From Fibrobacter sp. UWB16 (lineage in GTDB: Bacteria > Fibrobacterota > Fibrobacteria > Fibrobacterales > Fibrobacteraceae), in the NCBI RefSeq assembly GCF_900215325.1, contig NZ_OCMS01000002.1, positions 930,001 through 994,000 on the forward strand: DNA of 64,000 nt, written 5' to 3'. Every line of letters starts with the position of its first letter. Positions within the stretch are counted from its first letter, which is position 1. Of this stretch, positions 16,573-26,105 are shown in pieces. Below the pieces are notes generated by a model. It saw nothing but the letters and a program-made list of their open reading frames with translations, had not been told where the DNA came from and made no database searches. Both the position numbers and the translations under genes were made by a program.

Positions 16573-19500
16573 ATGCTCACAATTTCGGAATTCCTTCAAG
16601 AAAATTCGTTCCCTGCGATTTCGCTTTTTGAAAATGCTGATAACGAGGCCATTCACGTCAATGGGGCGTCGGTTCCGCTTGCCTCGATGATGGTTGCGAA
16701 CCGTTTCTTGAAAAGTCCGCAGAACATTCTGGTGATTGCGAAAGATTACCGCAGTGCCGAAGTCTGGGTAGAGAATCTCGAAAGTATGGTGGGCGAGGAG
16801 TTTGTTCGCTTTTTCCCGTCGCTCGGCTTGAAACCCTACGAAATCAAGGTGCCGTTCGAGGGTGTGCTTGAAGAACGTCTGAAGTTCTTCCGCGATGTTT
16901 CGCATACTGAAAAGCCGTTTGTTGTCGTTTGTCCGCTTGATGCGTTCTTGATGAAACTCCCGGAGCCGGGCGAAATTATGCGTCAGGTGCGTTCGCTCCG
17001 CGTGGGCGACCAACTGGAGCCTTCGTCTTTGCGCCCGTGGTTCTTGGACCATGGCTTTGTAGAACAGCCGATGGTGAGCGGCGTGGGCGAGTTTTCGATT
17101 CGCGGTTGCATTGTCGATGTGAACTGCTTGCTTTATCCGCACCCGATTCGTATTGAATTTTATGGCGACGAGATTGAATCTATCCGAGCGTTCGATATTT
17201 TCTCGCAGCGTTCGCTGGAGCAGATGACGCATATCGAGTTCTTCCCGATGGGGGAATTTACGGTGCCGGAATCGGTGATGGCGGGCGAGGAATGTTCCAA
17301 AGAATCGCTGTGGTGGCATCGTCCGAATCACCAGCGCTTGGTGGCAAGCCTCCTGGATTACATGCCACGTGCGTCGCTTGTATTCGAGGAACTTTCGTTG
17401 CTTTCGGAAACGGCTTCAAAGATGTATGGTGCATTCCGCGGTGCTTATGACGAAGCCCGAGTGACAGATGCAGGGATATCTCCGCCGAACGAACTTTGGT
17501 TCAAGATTGGTGAGCTTTCACGTTTGTTTGTAGGTCGTGCATCGCTTGACATGACTCGTGTCAAGGTGGATGACGGCAACTGGCACGAAATGCACATGCG
17601 TCCGCAAGATTTTACCTCGAATGGTACGGATGCGGTTGCAAAAGAAATTGAGGAATTTTACGACAAGGGCGGTCGCGTTTATGTGATGGCGCAGACGCTT
17701 GGCGGCGTGAACCGCTTGCGTGAAATTTTTGATGGCTTGCCGGTCGAAGATTATTTTATCGGAAACTTGAGCGAAGGCTTTTGGCTCGAAGACGATAATG
17801 TGGCGTTTCTCACGGAATCGAGAATTCTAAACCGCCATGCGAACAAGGCTCGTAAGCACAAGATTGCGGGCTCGGTGACGAATGCGTTGATGGTGGAATC
17901 GCTGAATCGCGGTGACCTGGTGGCGCACGAAGACCACGGTATTGGTCGCTACTTGGGGCTTGTCCGCGTGGAAGTCAACGGTGGTATGGTCGATTGCGCA
18001 TTGCTGGAATACGATGGCGGCGACCGCTTGAAGTTCCCCGTGTCGGACTTGCAAAAGATTGAACGCCTCGACCGCTCGGACGATGTGGAAACGAAACTCG
18101 ACCGCCTCGGCAGCAAGACTTGGGAAAACATCAAGAAGCGCGTCAAGGAAAAGGTCATCAAGATTGCGCGAGACCTTGTGGAACTTTATGCGAAACGCGA
18201 ACTCGTCGAAGGTTTCGGTTTCCCGCCCGATGGCAACATGCAGAAGGAATTCGAGGAATCGTTCGAATACGATCCGACGCCAGACCAGCTCCGCGCTACG
18301 GCCGACATCAAGCGCGATATGGAAAGCCGTCGCCCGATGGACCGCCTCATTTGCGGTGACGTGGGCTTTGGAAAAACCGAAGTTGCCATGCGTGCGGCGT
18401 TCAAGTGTGTGGCCTCCAACAAGCAGGTCGCTATTCTCGTGCCGACAACGATTCTTGCGGCGCAGCATTACGAAAACTTCTGCGAACGCTTTGCCGCTTA
18501 TCCGGTCAACATCGCCTTGATGAACCGCTACAAGAGCGCCAAAGAAAAGAAGGAAATCTTCAAGCAAATTGCAGACGGTTCCGTGAACATCGTCATCGGA
18601 ACGCATGCGCTGTTATCGAACAAGAGCGAATTCAAGGATCTCGGACTTTTGATTATTGACGAAGAACAAAAGTTCGGCGTGAAGCAAAAGGAAAAATTGC
18701 GCCAGCTCCGCCTTGCTGTAGATACGCTCAGCATGAGTGCCACGCCGATTCCGCGATCGCTGCACTTGAGCATGACGGGCGTTCGCGATATTTCGCTCAT
18801 CAATACGCCGCCCATCAATCGCTTGCCGGTCGAAACCAAGCTGATGCAGCGCGATGACGAAGTCTTGAAGAACGCCATTCTCGATGAACTCGCTCGTGGC
18901 GGCCAGGTGTTTGTGGTGAATGACCGCGTGCAAACGATTACGAAGCTCGCCGAAGATATCGAAGCGATGGCTTCCGAAGCGAAAGTCGCTGTGGCCCATG
19001 GTCAGATGGAAGATCACGAGCTTGAATGTGTGATGGACGCTTTCCTTTCGCGCAAGTTCGATATTCTCGTGAGCACAAGCATCATCGAATCGGGCTTGGA
19101 CGTGCCGAACGCGAACACGATTATCATCATGAACGCGCACCATTTTGGCATTAGCCAGCTTTACCAGATGCGTGGCCGCGTGGGCCGTAGCAGCGTCTTG
19201 GCAAAGGCGTTCCTTGTCATTCCGCAGCGCGGTGAAATCTCGCAGGAATCCATGCGCCGCCTCAAGGCTTTGGAGCAGTTTACTGACCTCGGTAGCGGTT
19301 ACCAGCTTGCGATGCGCGACCTTGAAATTCGCGGTGCGGGCAACTTGCTCGGTCAAGAACAACATGGTTTTATTGCCGAAGTCGGCTTTGAAACGTATGT
19401 GCGCTTGGTGCGTGAAGCGGTCGAAATGCTGCGCGGTGGCGCTTTTGAAAAGCCAATTCAGCCGCGTGTGGAAATCGGCGTGGATGCGTACCTCCCCGAA

Positions 19501-19971
19501 GATTACGTGGAAGACGGGCTTACGAGAATCTCGTTGTACCAGCGCATTGCTCGCATTACATCGCAGGCGGATGTACAGAACATCGAAAGCGAATTGCAGG
19601 ACCGCTTTGGCCCAGTGCCGACACCGGCAAAGATGCTTTTGCTCGTGACCGAACTTGGACTTTTGGCGGGCCGCTTGCGCATCCAGGGGCTTGCGCTCCG
19701 CAAGGGTGTCATTGTTGCGACATTTGCAGAAACGCCGTCGCCGGACCCGCGCGTGCTTGGCGAAATCAGCAGCCTTTGCACATGCTGTATGCGTTATTTG
19801 GGAATGTCGCCGTTACAGGCTGTTTTCGAGGTCGGGCGCGGGACTCCCGTGGAAATGGCAAAAAAAACGCTCGACGTGTTCCGAGCGTTCGCAAATATTC
19901 AAGTTCAGGCGGCAACCGTCAGGTCGGCGGATCCGTTACTCACGGCACTTGGCGTAGGCGAACCGAACTGA
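16573..19971 (+). CDS. mfd: Transcription-repair coupling factor
   Basis: A 1132-residue SF2 DNA translocase that removes stalled RNA polymerase and recruits UvrA. The UvrB-homology module is in the first ~350 residues, the RNA-polymerase-interacting region with VAHEDHGIGRYLGL near 460, Walker A GDVGFGKTEVAMRA near 594, DEEQ near 694, helicase motif VI QMRGRVGRS near 870, and the C-terminal TRCF domain. The ATG follows TACATT by 7 bases with no Shine-Dalgarno, the leaderless pattern. Its last 36 bp overlap the end of the convergent TatD-like gene. Confidence 0.96.
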   Translation: MLTISEFLQENSFPAISLFENADNEAIHVNGASVPLASMMVANRFLKSPQNILVIAKDYRSAEVWVENLESMVGEEFVRFFPSLGLKPYEIKVPFEGVLEERLKFFRDVSHTEKPFVVVCPLDAFLMKLPEPGEIMRQVRSLRVGDQLEPSSLRPWFLDHGFVEQPMVSGVGEFSIRGCIVDVNCLLYPHPIRIEFYGDEIESIRAFDIFSQRSLEQMTHIEFFPMGEFTVPESVMAGEECSKESLWWHRPNHQRLVASLLDYMPRASLVFEELSLLSETASKMYGAFRGAYDEARVTDAGISPPNELWFKIGELSRLFVGRASLDMTRVKVDDGNWHEMHMRPQDFTSNGTDAVAKEIEEFYDKGGRVYVMAQTLGGVNRLREIFDGLPVEDYFIGNLSEGFWLEDDNVAFLTESRILNRHANKARKHKIAGSVTNALMVESLNRGDLVAHEDHGIGRYLGLVRVEVNGGMVDCALLEYDGGDRLKFPVSDLQKIERLDRSDDVETKLDRLGSKTWENIKKRVKEKVIKIARDLVELYAKRELVEGFGFPPDGNMQKEFEESFEYDPTPDQLRATADIKRDMESRRPMDRLICGDVGFGKTEVAMRAAFKCVASNKQVAILVPTTILAAQHYENFCERFAAYPVNIALMNRYKSAKEKKEIFKQIADGSVNIVIGTHALLSNKSEFKDLGLLIIDEEQKFGVKQKEKLRQLRLAVDTLSMSATPIPRSLHLSMTGVRDISLINTPPINRLPVETKLMQRDDEVLKNAILDELARGGQVFVVNDRVQTITKLAEDIEAMASEAKVAVAHGQMEDHELECVMDAFLSRKFDILVSTSIIESGLDVPNANTIIIMNAHHFGISQLYQMRGRVGRSSVLAKAFLVIPQRGEISQESMRRLKALEQFTDLGSGYQLAMRDLEIRGAGNLLGQEQHGFIAEVGFETYVRLVREAVEMLRGGAFEKPIQPRVEIGVDAYLPEDYVEDGLTRISLYQRIARITSQADVQNIESELQDRFGPVPTPAKMLLLVTELGLLAGRLRIQGLALRKGVIVATFAETPSPDPRVLGEISSLCTCCMRYLGMSPLQAVFEVGRGTPVEMAKKTLDVFRAFANIQVQAATVRSADPLLTALGVGEPN

Positions 19972-20664
19972 TTCCAGGCGACCTTCAAGTTCTTCAAGAA
20001 GTTCCGCAGGTTCTAGGAACGATTCATCGGCGTCAGTCTCGAAGAACACGTTGCTTTCGGGAATGAGCTTGATAGCGGCTGCGGTTGATTTTTTGCGGAA
20101 ACTATCTTCGTGCAGTGAAAAGAGCGCTCCATAGGGGAGGGCTTTTTTCACAAAATTTGCATCCCCGCCAAAACGGTGGAAAATCGGGCGTGGTGCTTCT
20201 CGTGACGGCGCATCTTGTCCTTGCGAAACCTTAAAACCAGCTTCTTCCAGAAGTTTCAACATGTGCATATAGTCCCCAACGCAGTGTATTTGCAAATCCC
20301 GCTTGAGTTCTAAAGCAAGTCCGGCCTGCACCAAAAAAATCTGGTCTTGGGTGCCGTCGTTATAGCCCGGATAGCGCTTGTCGATGCCCGCTTCGCCAAC
20401 CATGGCGAGCGGATCCTCTTCGAGGTGTTTTCGTAAATCCGCAAGCATTTTTTCCGTTACTTGCGTTGCAATCATGGGGTGTAACCCGTATGTCACCTTA
20501 AAAGGCTTGAATTCTGTCGAAAATTCCTTTTTCAGCTGGGCTACTTCTTCCCATTCCCAGGGTTCACAAGAAACCGCAATAAAGTCGTAATTGCGGTCTA
20601 ATAGCAACTGCGTAAGTTGCTTTTTTTGGGGTAATCGAGCCAAATGAATGTGAAAATCGAACAT
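19936..20664 (-). CDS. TatD-family metal-dependent hydrolase
   Basis: A 242-residue amidohydrolase-fold protein. FDFHIHL gives the first metal-binding HxH, YGLHPM and VGEAGIDKRY the next ligands, LQIHCVGDY another histidine and FFETDADES the terminal Asp region. TatD proteins are deoxyribonucleases or related hydrolases. The usual HCF motif is replaced by IFHRFGG, so it is a divergent member. AGGGGGC is the Shine-Dalgarno. It converges on mfd and overlaps it by 36 bp. Confidence 0.75.
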   Translation of the reverse strand: MFDFHIHLARLPQKKQLTQLLLDRNYDFIAVSCEPWEWEEVAQLKKEFSTEFKPFKVTYGLHPMIATQVTEKMLADLRKHLEEDPLAMVGEAGIDKRYPGYNDGTQDQIFLVQAGLALELKRDLQIHCVGDYMHMLKLLEEAGFKVSQGQDAPSREAPRPIFHRFGGDANFVKKALPYGALFSLHEDSFRKKSTAAAIKLIPESNVFFETDADESFLEPAELLEELEGRLESVRFAYAKCRE

Positions 20665-20805
20665 AATAGCCCCCTATGCCTTTAAAATACAAAGAATTTA
20701 AAGAAAAACAAAATTATTTGCTTGTTTTTTGGGGCAAAAAAGCCTAGTTTAAGTTTGTTGGTGCGCCAACCCAAGTTTTTTGATCACCTCATTAAAGGAG
20801 TCGCT

Positions 20806-21003
20806 ATGCGCGATTTACTCGAAAAAGCTCTGAATAAAGGATTGACTGTCTGCTTTACATCTGAAAATGGCTTTGATGTCATTCGAATTTCTTCCGGTAA
20901 CGAAGTCGTTGCAAGTTGCAGCCTTGGATCGAATAGCTTCCGTGCTTCGGTCGAAGATTCCCTCCAGGCGCTTTTGCTCGACTTGGAACGCAAAGGCTTC
21001 TAG
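20806..21003 (+). CDS. Small hypothetical protein (65 aa)
   Basis: A 65-residue soluble protein with AAAGGAG seven bases before ATG 20806. The sequence alternates strands and a C-terminal helix (GFDVIRISSGNEVVAS; SVEDSLQALLLDLERKGF), compatible with a small alpha/beta domain. No family recognised. A strong terminator follows 70 bp later, so it is probably transcribed alone. Base composition is like that of neighbouring genes, supporting a real gene. Confidence 0.6.
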   Translation: MRDLLEKALNKGLTVCFTSENGFDVIRISSGNEVVASCSLGSNSFRASVEDSLQALLLDLERKGF

Positions 21004-21014
21004 TTGTGGGCGCG

Positions 21015-21044
21015 GTCGCCTAGGCGACTTTTTAGCTGAGAGCT
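21015..21044. repeat. Tight hairpins GTCGCC-ta-GGCGAC and AGCT-gag-AGCT
   Basis: Two short-loop inverted repeats directly downstream of the small hypothetical gene (21015-21028 and 21034-21044). Part of the window-wide set of short-loop hairpins. Confidence 0.5.
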
Positions 21045-21075
21045 CGCAACCTTCGTTTGCTTTTGGCTTTATATG

Positions 21076-21108
21076 AAAAAATCCTGCGATGTTCTCGCAG
21101 GATTTTTT
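21076..21108 (+). terminator. Terminator of the small hypothetical gene
   Basis: AATCCTGCGA, loop TGTTC, TCGCAGGATT followed by further Ts; 10-bp perfect stem, flanked by As on the left so it can act on both strands. Confidence 0.88.
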
Positions 21109-21143
21109 GTATAAACAAAAGAACCAAGCAGTCTTCAGTGAGC

Positions 21144-21170
21144 AAAAAGCCCTCGGTATTAACCGAGGGC
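21144..21170 (-). terminator. Terminator of the barrel gene
   Basis: GCCCTCGGT / ACCGAGGGC (9-bp stem, loop TAAT on the minus strand) followed on that strand by five Ts (21144-21148). It serves the reverse-strand gene ending at 21229. Confidence 0.85.
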
Positions 21171-21228
21171 GATTGCGAGAGCGAGGTCCTGACGGAGTCT
21201 TGGTTAGCGAAAGGACCGAGCGGTCTCC

Positions 21229-22851
21229 TTAGTTTATACGACCCACCAAGTTGCCGGAGAGCATAAAGTCCTTGGTTGCACCGTAGCTGTGATAGCCAGC
21301 AGAGAGAGAGAAGCGGTCTGTAAGAGCCTTTTCGACATAGATTGCGCCGAGAAGAGCTCTGACATGCTTCGGATTGCCTTCAAAGTAACCGTGCTTTCTG
21401 CGGTTGCTGAGGCATTCTGCTTCGAGAATGACGCGGTCAACGGTCTTGAAGTTGAATTCAACGCCAAGCGTAAACGGAACAGCGAGGTCGTCAGAAATAT
21501 CCAAGAGAGCGGCTTCACCGAATGCCGTAAAGAAGTTCGGGATAATCGGTGCACGAACCTTCAAAGATGCGTTGTGCTTGATCTTGGCGTCGCTATCGTG
21601 AACTTTGTCGAAAACGTTGCTGCGGTAGCCGAGCTGGAATTCGAGAAGTTCGAGGCTCGGGAGGTCGTGGAAGTTGAACACGAGGCGGAGGTCACCCTTG
21701 TTGAGGTGGGTAGACTTGCTGATAAAGGAAAGGGCGATGTCCATGTTTTCAGTCGGAACGAAACCGAATTCAAACTGGTTTTCTGGATCCTGCGTAGAAA
21801 GGAAGCCGTTCAGGTAACCATCGATGTAGCCACCGAAGTAATCGCCGTTCTTATCTGTATTGTCCCAGCGACCGACCTTGAAACTGAACCAGTTGTTGCC
21901 TTGGTAAGCCCATGCTTCATCGAGTGTGAAGTAATCTTCGGCAGCGCCAGTTTCACCCTTTGCATTGTCGTCCCTCAAATCGGTCGGATAGAAAGCTACA
22001 GCAAGTTTGCCCTTGAAGTTGTTCGTTTCGGCGAGGATAGCGAGGTTGGCTTTACCGTTCCAAGTTTCGAGGTTATCCGAATTTTCATCGCTTTCAGATG
22101 TCCAGAAAACCTTGCCAGCTTCGAGTTCGAAGTCTGCGTTGATGTCGAAATCAATTTCGTTTACAGTGAATACTGCGTTTTCGATCATCTTCTTTTTCTT
22201 ACGACCTGCGGTGGAGGCTGGTTCCGTTGCGGCCGGTTCAGACGTTGCTTCTACAGCAGTTGAAACCTGGACTGCCGGAGCTGCTTCCTGAGCCTTGGCT
22301 TCTGCAACAGGTTCTGCCGGGGCCTTGACTTCGGCAACCGGAGCGGCTTCAGTCTTTGTGGCTTCGGCCTTGGCTTCTACAGCCTTATTTGCTTCTTGAG
22401 CTTTAGCATCGGCGGCCTGAGCTTGTTCTGCAACAGCTGCTTCTGCCTTGACTTCGGCAGCGGCGGCTTCAGTCTTTGCGGCTTCGGCCTTAGCTTCTAC
22501 AACCTTGTTTGCTTCTTGTGCTTTAGCATCGGCGGCCTGAGCCTTTTCTGCTACAGCAGCTTTGGCTTCGGTCTTTGCATCAGCGGCTTCAGCCTTGGCT
22601 GCTTCTGTTGCCTTTGCGGCTTCCTGAGTCTTGGTGTCCGCTGCGGCGGCGGTAGCCTTGGCGTTGTCTGCAGCCTTTTCGACCTTGGCCTTTGCCTTAG
22701 CCTTCTTCTTTGTTGTTGCTGTCTTTGCCTTGGTTACAGCAGTCTTTGCTTCTACTGCCGGCTTTTCGGTTACAGCCTTTACATCTTCTGCACTGGGTGC
22801 TGCAAATACGGATGCTGCGAGCAAGCAAGTTGCAAGAAACATTTTCTTCAT
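21229..22851 (-). CDS. Outer-membrane barrel with long repetitive Ala/Lys/Glu stalk
   Basis: A 540-residue exported protein: signal peptide MKKMFLATCLLAASVFA, then about 190 residues very rich in Ala, Lys and Glu, including two ~40-residue repeats built on AEKAQAADAKAQEANK-VEAKAEA. After a basic GRKKKK patch (around 218) comes a porin-like beta-barrel (FTVNEIDFDINADFELEAGKVFWTS; DEAWAYQGNNWFSFKVGRWDNTDKNGDYFGG). The stalk should be a helix or coiled coil in the periplasm, perhaps touching peptidoglycan; the barrel should be a channel. AAGGAG precedes the ATG. Function inferred only from architecture. Confidence 0.72.
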   Translation of the reverse strand: MKKMFLATCLLAASVFAAPSAEDVKAVTEKPAVEAKTAVTKAKTATTKKKAKAKAKVEKAADNAKATAAAADTKTQEAAKATEAAKAEAADAKTEAKAAVAEKAQAADAKAQEANKVVEAKAEAAKTEAAAAEVKAEAAVAEQAQAADAKAQEANKAVEAKAEATKTEAAPVAEVKAPAEPVAEAKAQEAAPAVQVSTAVEATSEPAATEPASTAGRKKKKMIENAVFTVNEIDFDINADFELEAGKVFWTSESDENSDNLETWNGKANLAILAETNNFKGKLAVAFYPTDLRDDNAKGETGAAEDYFTLDEAWAYQGNNWFSFKVGRWDNTDKNGDYFGGYIDGYLNGFLSTQDPENQFEFGFVPTENMDIALSFISKSTHLNKGDLRLVFNFHDLPSLELLEFQLGYRSNVFDKVHDSDAKIKHNASLKVRAPIIPNFFTAFGEAALLDISDDLAVPFTLGVEFNFKTVDRVILEAECLSNRRKHGYFEGNPKHVRALLGAIYVEKALTDRFSLSAGYHSYGATKDFMLSGNLVGRIN

Positions 22852-22980
22852 TTGGATCTCCTTGGTATAAATCCGGGTTTAAATACTCGATTAAATGTTA
22901 GTAAAAAAAACTTAATCTTTTTTTTACTACATATAAAGCCCCCAATAATCTAATTTAAATATCCAAAAGAGGTGATTGTT

Positions 22981-24051
22981 TTGAAAAAAATTTTGTTGGC
23001 GGTGTTGGTTGTTTTAACGGCGAGTGCGTTCGCCCAAATGAAAATTAATGTCTATAAGAAAATTGATGGGAATATAGACGAAAATCGCCCTCTCGGATAT
23101 TTGATGTCTTCGGATGCCATCAAGGAACTTCCGATTCCGAAGGACAGAATTGAACATGAAAGCTTTGTAGATGTTCAAGAAAAGGTGCGCGGGAAAAACG
23201 GGAAATACAAGACCGTTACCAAAAAGCAAAGGGTTGTCACTTACGAAGAAGTGGAACCAAAGGCTCCGCCACGTTATGTACCGGTGAATTGCAAGTTTGG
23301 CGATGTGTGGGTCAAGCGCTCGGAACTGGACCGCTTTATGCAGGAATATGCAGACTTGAGCGGAGAATATGTCTCTGAAACGGGACGCGTTGTGCTCAAG
23401 AGTTCGCCGAGCAACGCGAGCCGCTTTAACATTATCGTGCAAAACGGCAAGGACGATAACGTCGCCGAAATCGAAATGGGCAACCTCGAAAAGAAAAACA
23501 TCAATGGTCATGCACGTTTTGTCTACAAAGAAGAAGGATGTGCCGTGGGTGTGGATGTGTTTAACCGCGTCGTGCGTGTGGCCCAGCATGGCTGCGAATC
23601 TTATAATGCCGGTGAATATACGCTTGCGGGTAACTATCCGACGTTCAAGGGCAACAATCGCATCGTCGAAACGTTTAATTTGGATTCCTATAGTTTTTCT
23701 TACCCTAAATACCTCTGGTGTGCAAGCGGTTATGACACATGCGAACCGCTGAAAGATGAACACGGTATTGTGAACATCACCTGGAGCAAGGATGGTCATG
23801 GGACGATTGAACGCAAGGCGGGGAGTACGGTGCATACGTACCGCGCCATGGAACGCGTAATTCCGCACAAGCGCGACTACTTTATGGGCGAAAAGCCGAT
23901 TGCCATCAAGACTAAGCGCACCGATATGAGCGGTGAATGGATGAACTGGTATTTCTATCCGCGCGCAGGCCGCTTCAAGATGATGCGTTCTGGGCAGCGC
24001 CACGATGCCGCTTACATGGAAATTTACGAACCGGTCAAAGAAGATGATTAA
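22981..24051 (+). CDS. Exported hypothetical protein
   Basis: A 356-residue protein with a signal peptide (MKKILLAVLVVLTASAFAQ). TTG 22981 is taken as start because AGAGGTG (22968-22974) is correctly spaced for it and too close to the alternative GTG at 22972. The mature part contains YVPVNCKFGDVWVKRSELDRFM, possibly a small SH3-like module, then repeated lipocalin-like strands (LSGEYVSETGRVVLK; DMSGEWMNWYFYPRAGRFKMM). No family recognised. The PIN gene begins inside its last codons. Confidence 0.6.
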   Translation: MKKILLAVLVVLTASAFAQMKINVYKKIDGNIDENRPLGYLMSSDAIKELPIPKDRIEHESFVDVQEKVRGKNGKYKTVTKKQRVVTYEEVEPKAPPRYVPVNCKFGDVWVKRSELDRFMQEYADLSGEYVSETGRVVLKSSPSNASRFNIIVQNGKDDNVAEIEMGNLEKKNINGHARFVYKEEGCAVGVDVFNRVVRVAQHGCESYNAGEYTLAGNYPTFKGNNRIVETFNLDSYSFSYPKYLWCASGYDTCEPLKDEHGIVNITWSKDGHGTIERKAGSTVHTYRAMERVIPHKRDYFMGEKPIAIKTKRTDMSGEWMNWYFYPRAGRFKMMRSGQRHDAAYMEIYEPVKEDD

Positions 24052-24493
24052 GTCGATTGATCAAAGCCGCATTTTGTTTTTGGATTCGGGGCCACTCGTT
24101 AGGCTTTTGCAGATGCACCCGGACTATTATCCGATTGTTTCGGGAGTGCTCGATGGCGTGTACGAGAACAATGTGCAGGTCTTGGTTTCGTCTGTGACTT
24201 TGTTTGAAATTTGCAAGAAGGCGTATGGAGCAAACGATGGTGTGCTGGCAAGGCAGTACCGCGAATTTTTCGAGAAGTCTGCGAACGTACGCCTTTGCGA
24301 AGTGAATGCCGATGTGTCACTCAAGGCGGCTGAACTTTTTGCTGCCGCAGCCCGCACGAACCACAAGCTGACCGAGGCGGAATCTTTGCGCTTGGCGACT
24401 GCTTTTGTGAACGGCGCTGACTGCATCCTCACGGAATGTGCAAACTTCCGCGACGATACCGATGCGCTTGTGGTAACGCTCGACGAAATTTAG
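24044..24493 (+). CDS. PIN-domain protein (VapC-like)
   Basis: A 149-residue PIN nuclease-like protein: ILFLDSGPLVRLL (first Asp), LVSSVTLFEICKK (Glu) and AESLRLATAFVNGADCILTECANF (acidic site near the C-terminus, NFRDDTD). VapC toxins and other RNases have this arrangement. It starts 8 bases before the end of the exported hypothetical gene, so it is translationally coupled to it. No antitoxin-sized gene is adjacent, which is unusual for VapC, so it may be an orphan or a housekeeping PIN protein. Confidence 0.72.
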   Translation: MIKSIDQSRILFLDSGPLVRLLQMHPDYYPIVSGVLDGVYENNVQVLVSSVTLFEICKKAYGANDGVLARQYREFFEKSANVRLCEVNADVSLKAAELFAAAARTNHKLTEAESLRLATAFVNGADCILTECANFRDDTDALVVTLDEI

Positions 24494-24520
24494 GCTACGG
24501 GGTATGGGCTCGCACCTTTA

Positions 24521-24607
24521 GTGCTTTGAGCACGCTTCGCTTTGATCAAAAGAAGGACTGTTTTTAAAGATATCTTTCGTCTTTCGTCTCTTGTCTTTCG
24601 TCTAAAA
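24521..24607. repeat. Tight hairpins and a 7-bp-period tract upstream of gatB
   Basis: GTGCT-ttg-AGCAC (24521-24533) and the palindrome TTTGATCAAA (24541-24550) are followed by a heptamer-period tract at 24573-24607: tctttcg, tctttcg, tctcttg, tctttcg, tctaaaa. Confidence 0.65.
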
Positions 24608-24644
24608 AACTATCTTTAGCGCGTAAAATTTATTGGAGTTTAAC

Positions 24645-26102
24645 ATGTCTAATTACTGTCCTGTTATTGGTCTCGAAATCCATTGCCAGCTCGCCACTAA
24701 GACAAAGATGTTCTGTGGCTGCGAAATTGAAGTGAACACAAGCCCGAACAAGCACGTTTGCCCTGTTTGCCTCGGTATGCCGGGTGCAATGCCGGTGCCG
24801 AACAAGAAGGCTGTGGAATACGCCATTCGCCTGGGCCTCGCTCTCAACTGCGAAATCGATTTGAACGCCATGTGGACTCGTAAGAACTACTTCTACCCGG
24901 ATCTTCCGAAGGGTTACCAGATCACGCAGACGGGTGGACTTCCGGTGTATGACCATCCGATTTGCAAGAACGGCTGGCTCGAAATCGTGAAAGCCGACGG
25001 CACCAAAAAACGCGTGGGCATTACCCGTATCCACATGGAAGAAGACGCCGGTAAGCTCATCCACGACATGAGCCCGTCCCAGAGCCATTTCGACGCTAAC
25101 CGCTGCGGTACACCGCTTTGCGAAATCGTGACCGAACCGGACATCCGTAGCCCGGAAGAAGCCGTGCTCGTCTTGAAGAAGATCAAGCAGACGCTCGAAT
25201 ACACGCGTGTTTCTAACGCCAACATGGAAAACGGCAACATGCGTTGCGACGGTAACATTTCCCTCCGCGCAAGCGAAGACGCTCCGTTCGGTATCCGCGC
25301 CGAAATCAAGAACTTGAACAGCTTCACGAACCTCGAAAAGGCTCTCTACTGCGAAATGAACCTCCAGGCATCGACGCTCGATGCAGGCAAGGAAGTTGAA
25401 CAGTGCACCAAGCGTTATGATCCCAACGCCGACAAGACGATTGTGATCCGCTCTAAGGAAGATGCTCACGACTACAAGTACTTCCCGGAACCGGATATGG
25501 TCCGCCTCGTGACCGACCCGGCTTTCGTTGAAGAAATCCGCCGCACCCTTCCGGAACTGCCGGATGCACGCCGCGAACGCTTCATGAATGCTTTCGGCGT
25601 TTCTGAATACGACGCCCAGGTGCTGACCGAAGACCGCGATGTGAGCGAATGGTACGATGCCGCCGCCAAAAACTGCAAGAACGGCAAGGTGCTCGCCAAC
25701 TGGGTCATCACGGAACTCCTCGCCAAGCTCAAGGACGTGGAAGGCGGTCTCTCCGCTCTTAAGATTAAGCCGGAACAGCTTTGCACACTCGTGAACCTCA
25801 TTGCAGACAACACCATCAATGGTAAGATTGCAAAGACCGTGTTTGCCGAAATGTTCGAAACGGGCAAGGATCCTGAAGCAATCGTTAAGGAAAAAGGCCT
25901 CGTGCAGGTGACTGACACCGCTGCCATCGAAGCTGTGGTCCGTGAAGTCTGCGCCGCCAACGCCGCTCAGTTCGCTGAATTCAAGGCAGGCAAGGTTGCA
26001 CTCAAGGGCTTCCTCGTGGGTATGACGATGCGCAAGTCCGGTGGCAAGGCTAACCCGGGGCTCGTGAACCAGATCCTCGACAAGCTCGCTAAGGAAGGCT
26101 AG
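24645..26102 (+). CDS. gatB: Aspartyl/glutamyl-tRNA amidotransferase subunit B
   Basis: A 485-residue GatB. It transfers ammonia to Glu-tRNA-Gln and/or Asp-tRNA-Asn within GatCAB. Motifs: VIGLEIHCQLATKTKMFCGC, VCPVCLGMPGAMPVPN (zinc-binding cysteines), RKNYFYPDLPKGYQITQ, HMEEDAGKLIHD and the Yqey-like C-terminal tail (GFLVGMTMRKSGGKANPGLVNQIL). GGAG lies 8 bases before the ATG. gatA and gatC are not in the window. Confidence 0.96.
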   Translation: MSNYCPVIGLEIHCQLATKTKMFCGCEIEVNTSPNKHVCPVCLGMPGAMPVPNKKAVEYAIRLGLALNCEIDLNAMWTRKNYFYPDLPKGYQITQTGGLPVYDHPICKNGWLEIVKADGTKKRVGITRIHMEEDAGKLIHDMSPSQSHFDANRCGTPLCEIVTEPDIRSPEEAVLVLKKIKQTLEYTRVSNANMENGNMRCDGNISLRASEDAPFGIRAEIKNLNSFTNLEKALYCEMNLQASTLDAGKEVEQCTKRYDPNADKTIVIRSKEDAHDYKYFPEPDMVRLVTDPAFVEEIRRTLPELPDARRERFMNAFGVSEYDAQVLTEDRDVSEWYDAAAKNCKNGKVLANWVITELLAKLKDVEGGLSALKIKPEQLCTLVNLIADNTINGKIAKTVFAEMFETGKDPEAIVKEKGLVQVTDTAAIEAVVREVCAANAAQFAEFKAGKVALKGFLVGMTMRKSGGKANPGLVNQILDKLAKEG

Positions 26103-26105
26103 TTT

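Noticed and set aside
22360-22600. Direct repeats that could suggest a CRISPR-like or satellite array
   Set aside because: They are in-frame coding repeats of the Ala/Lys/Glu stalk, with no spacers of constant length.
24044-24493. A complete VapBC toxin-antitoxin pair
   Set aside because: Only the PIN protein is present; the upstream gene is a 356-residue exported protein, not an antitoxin.
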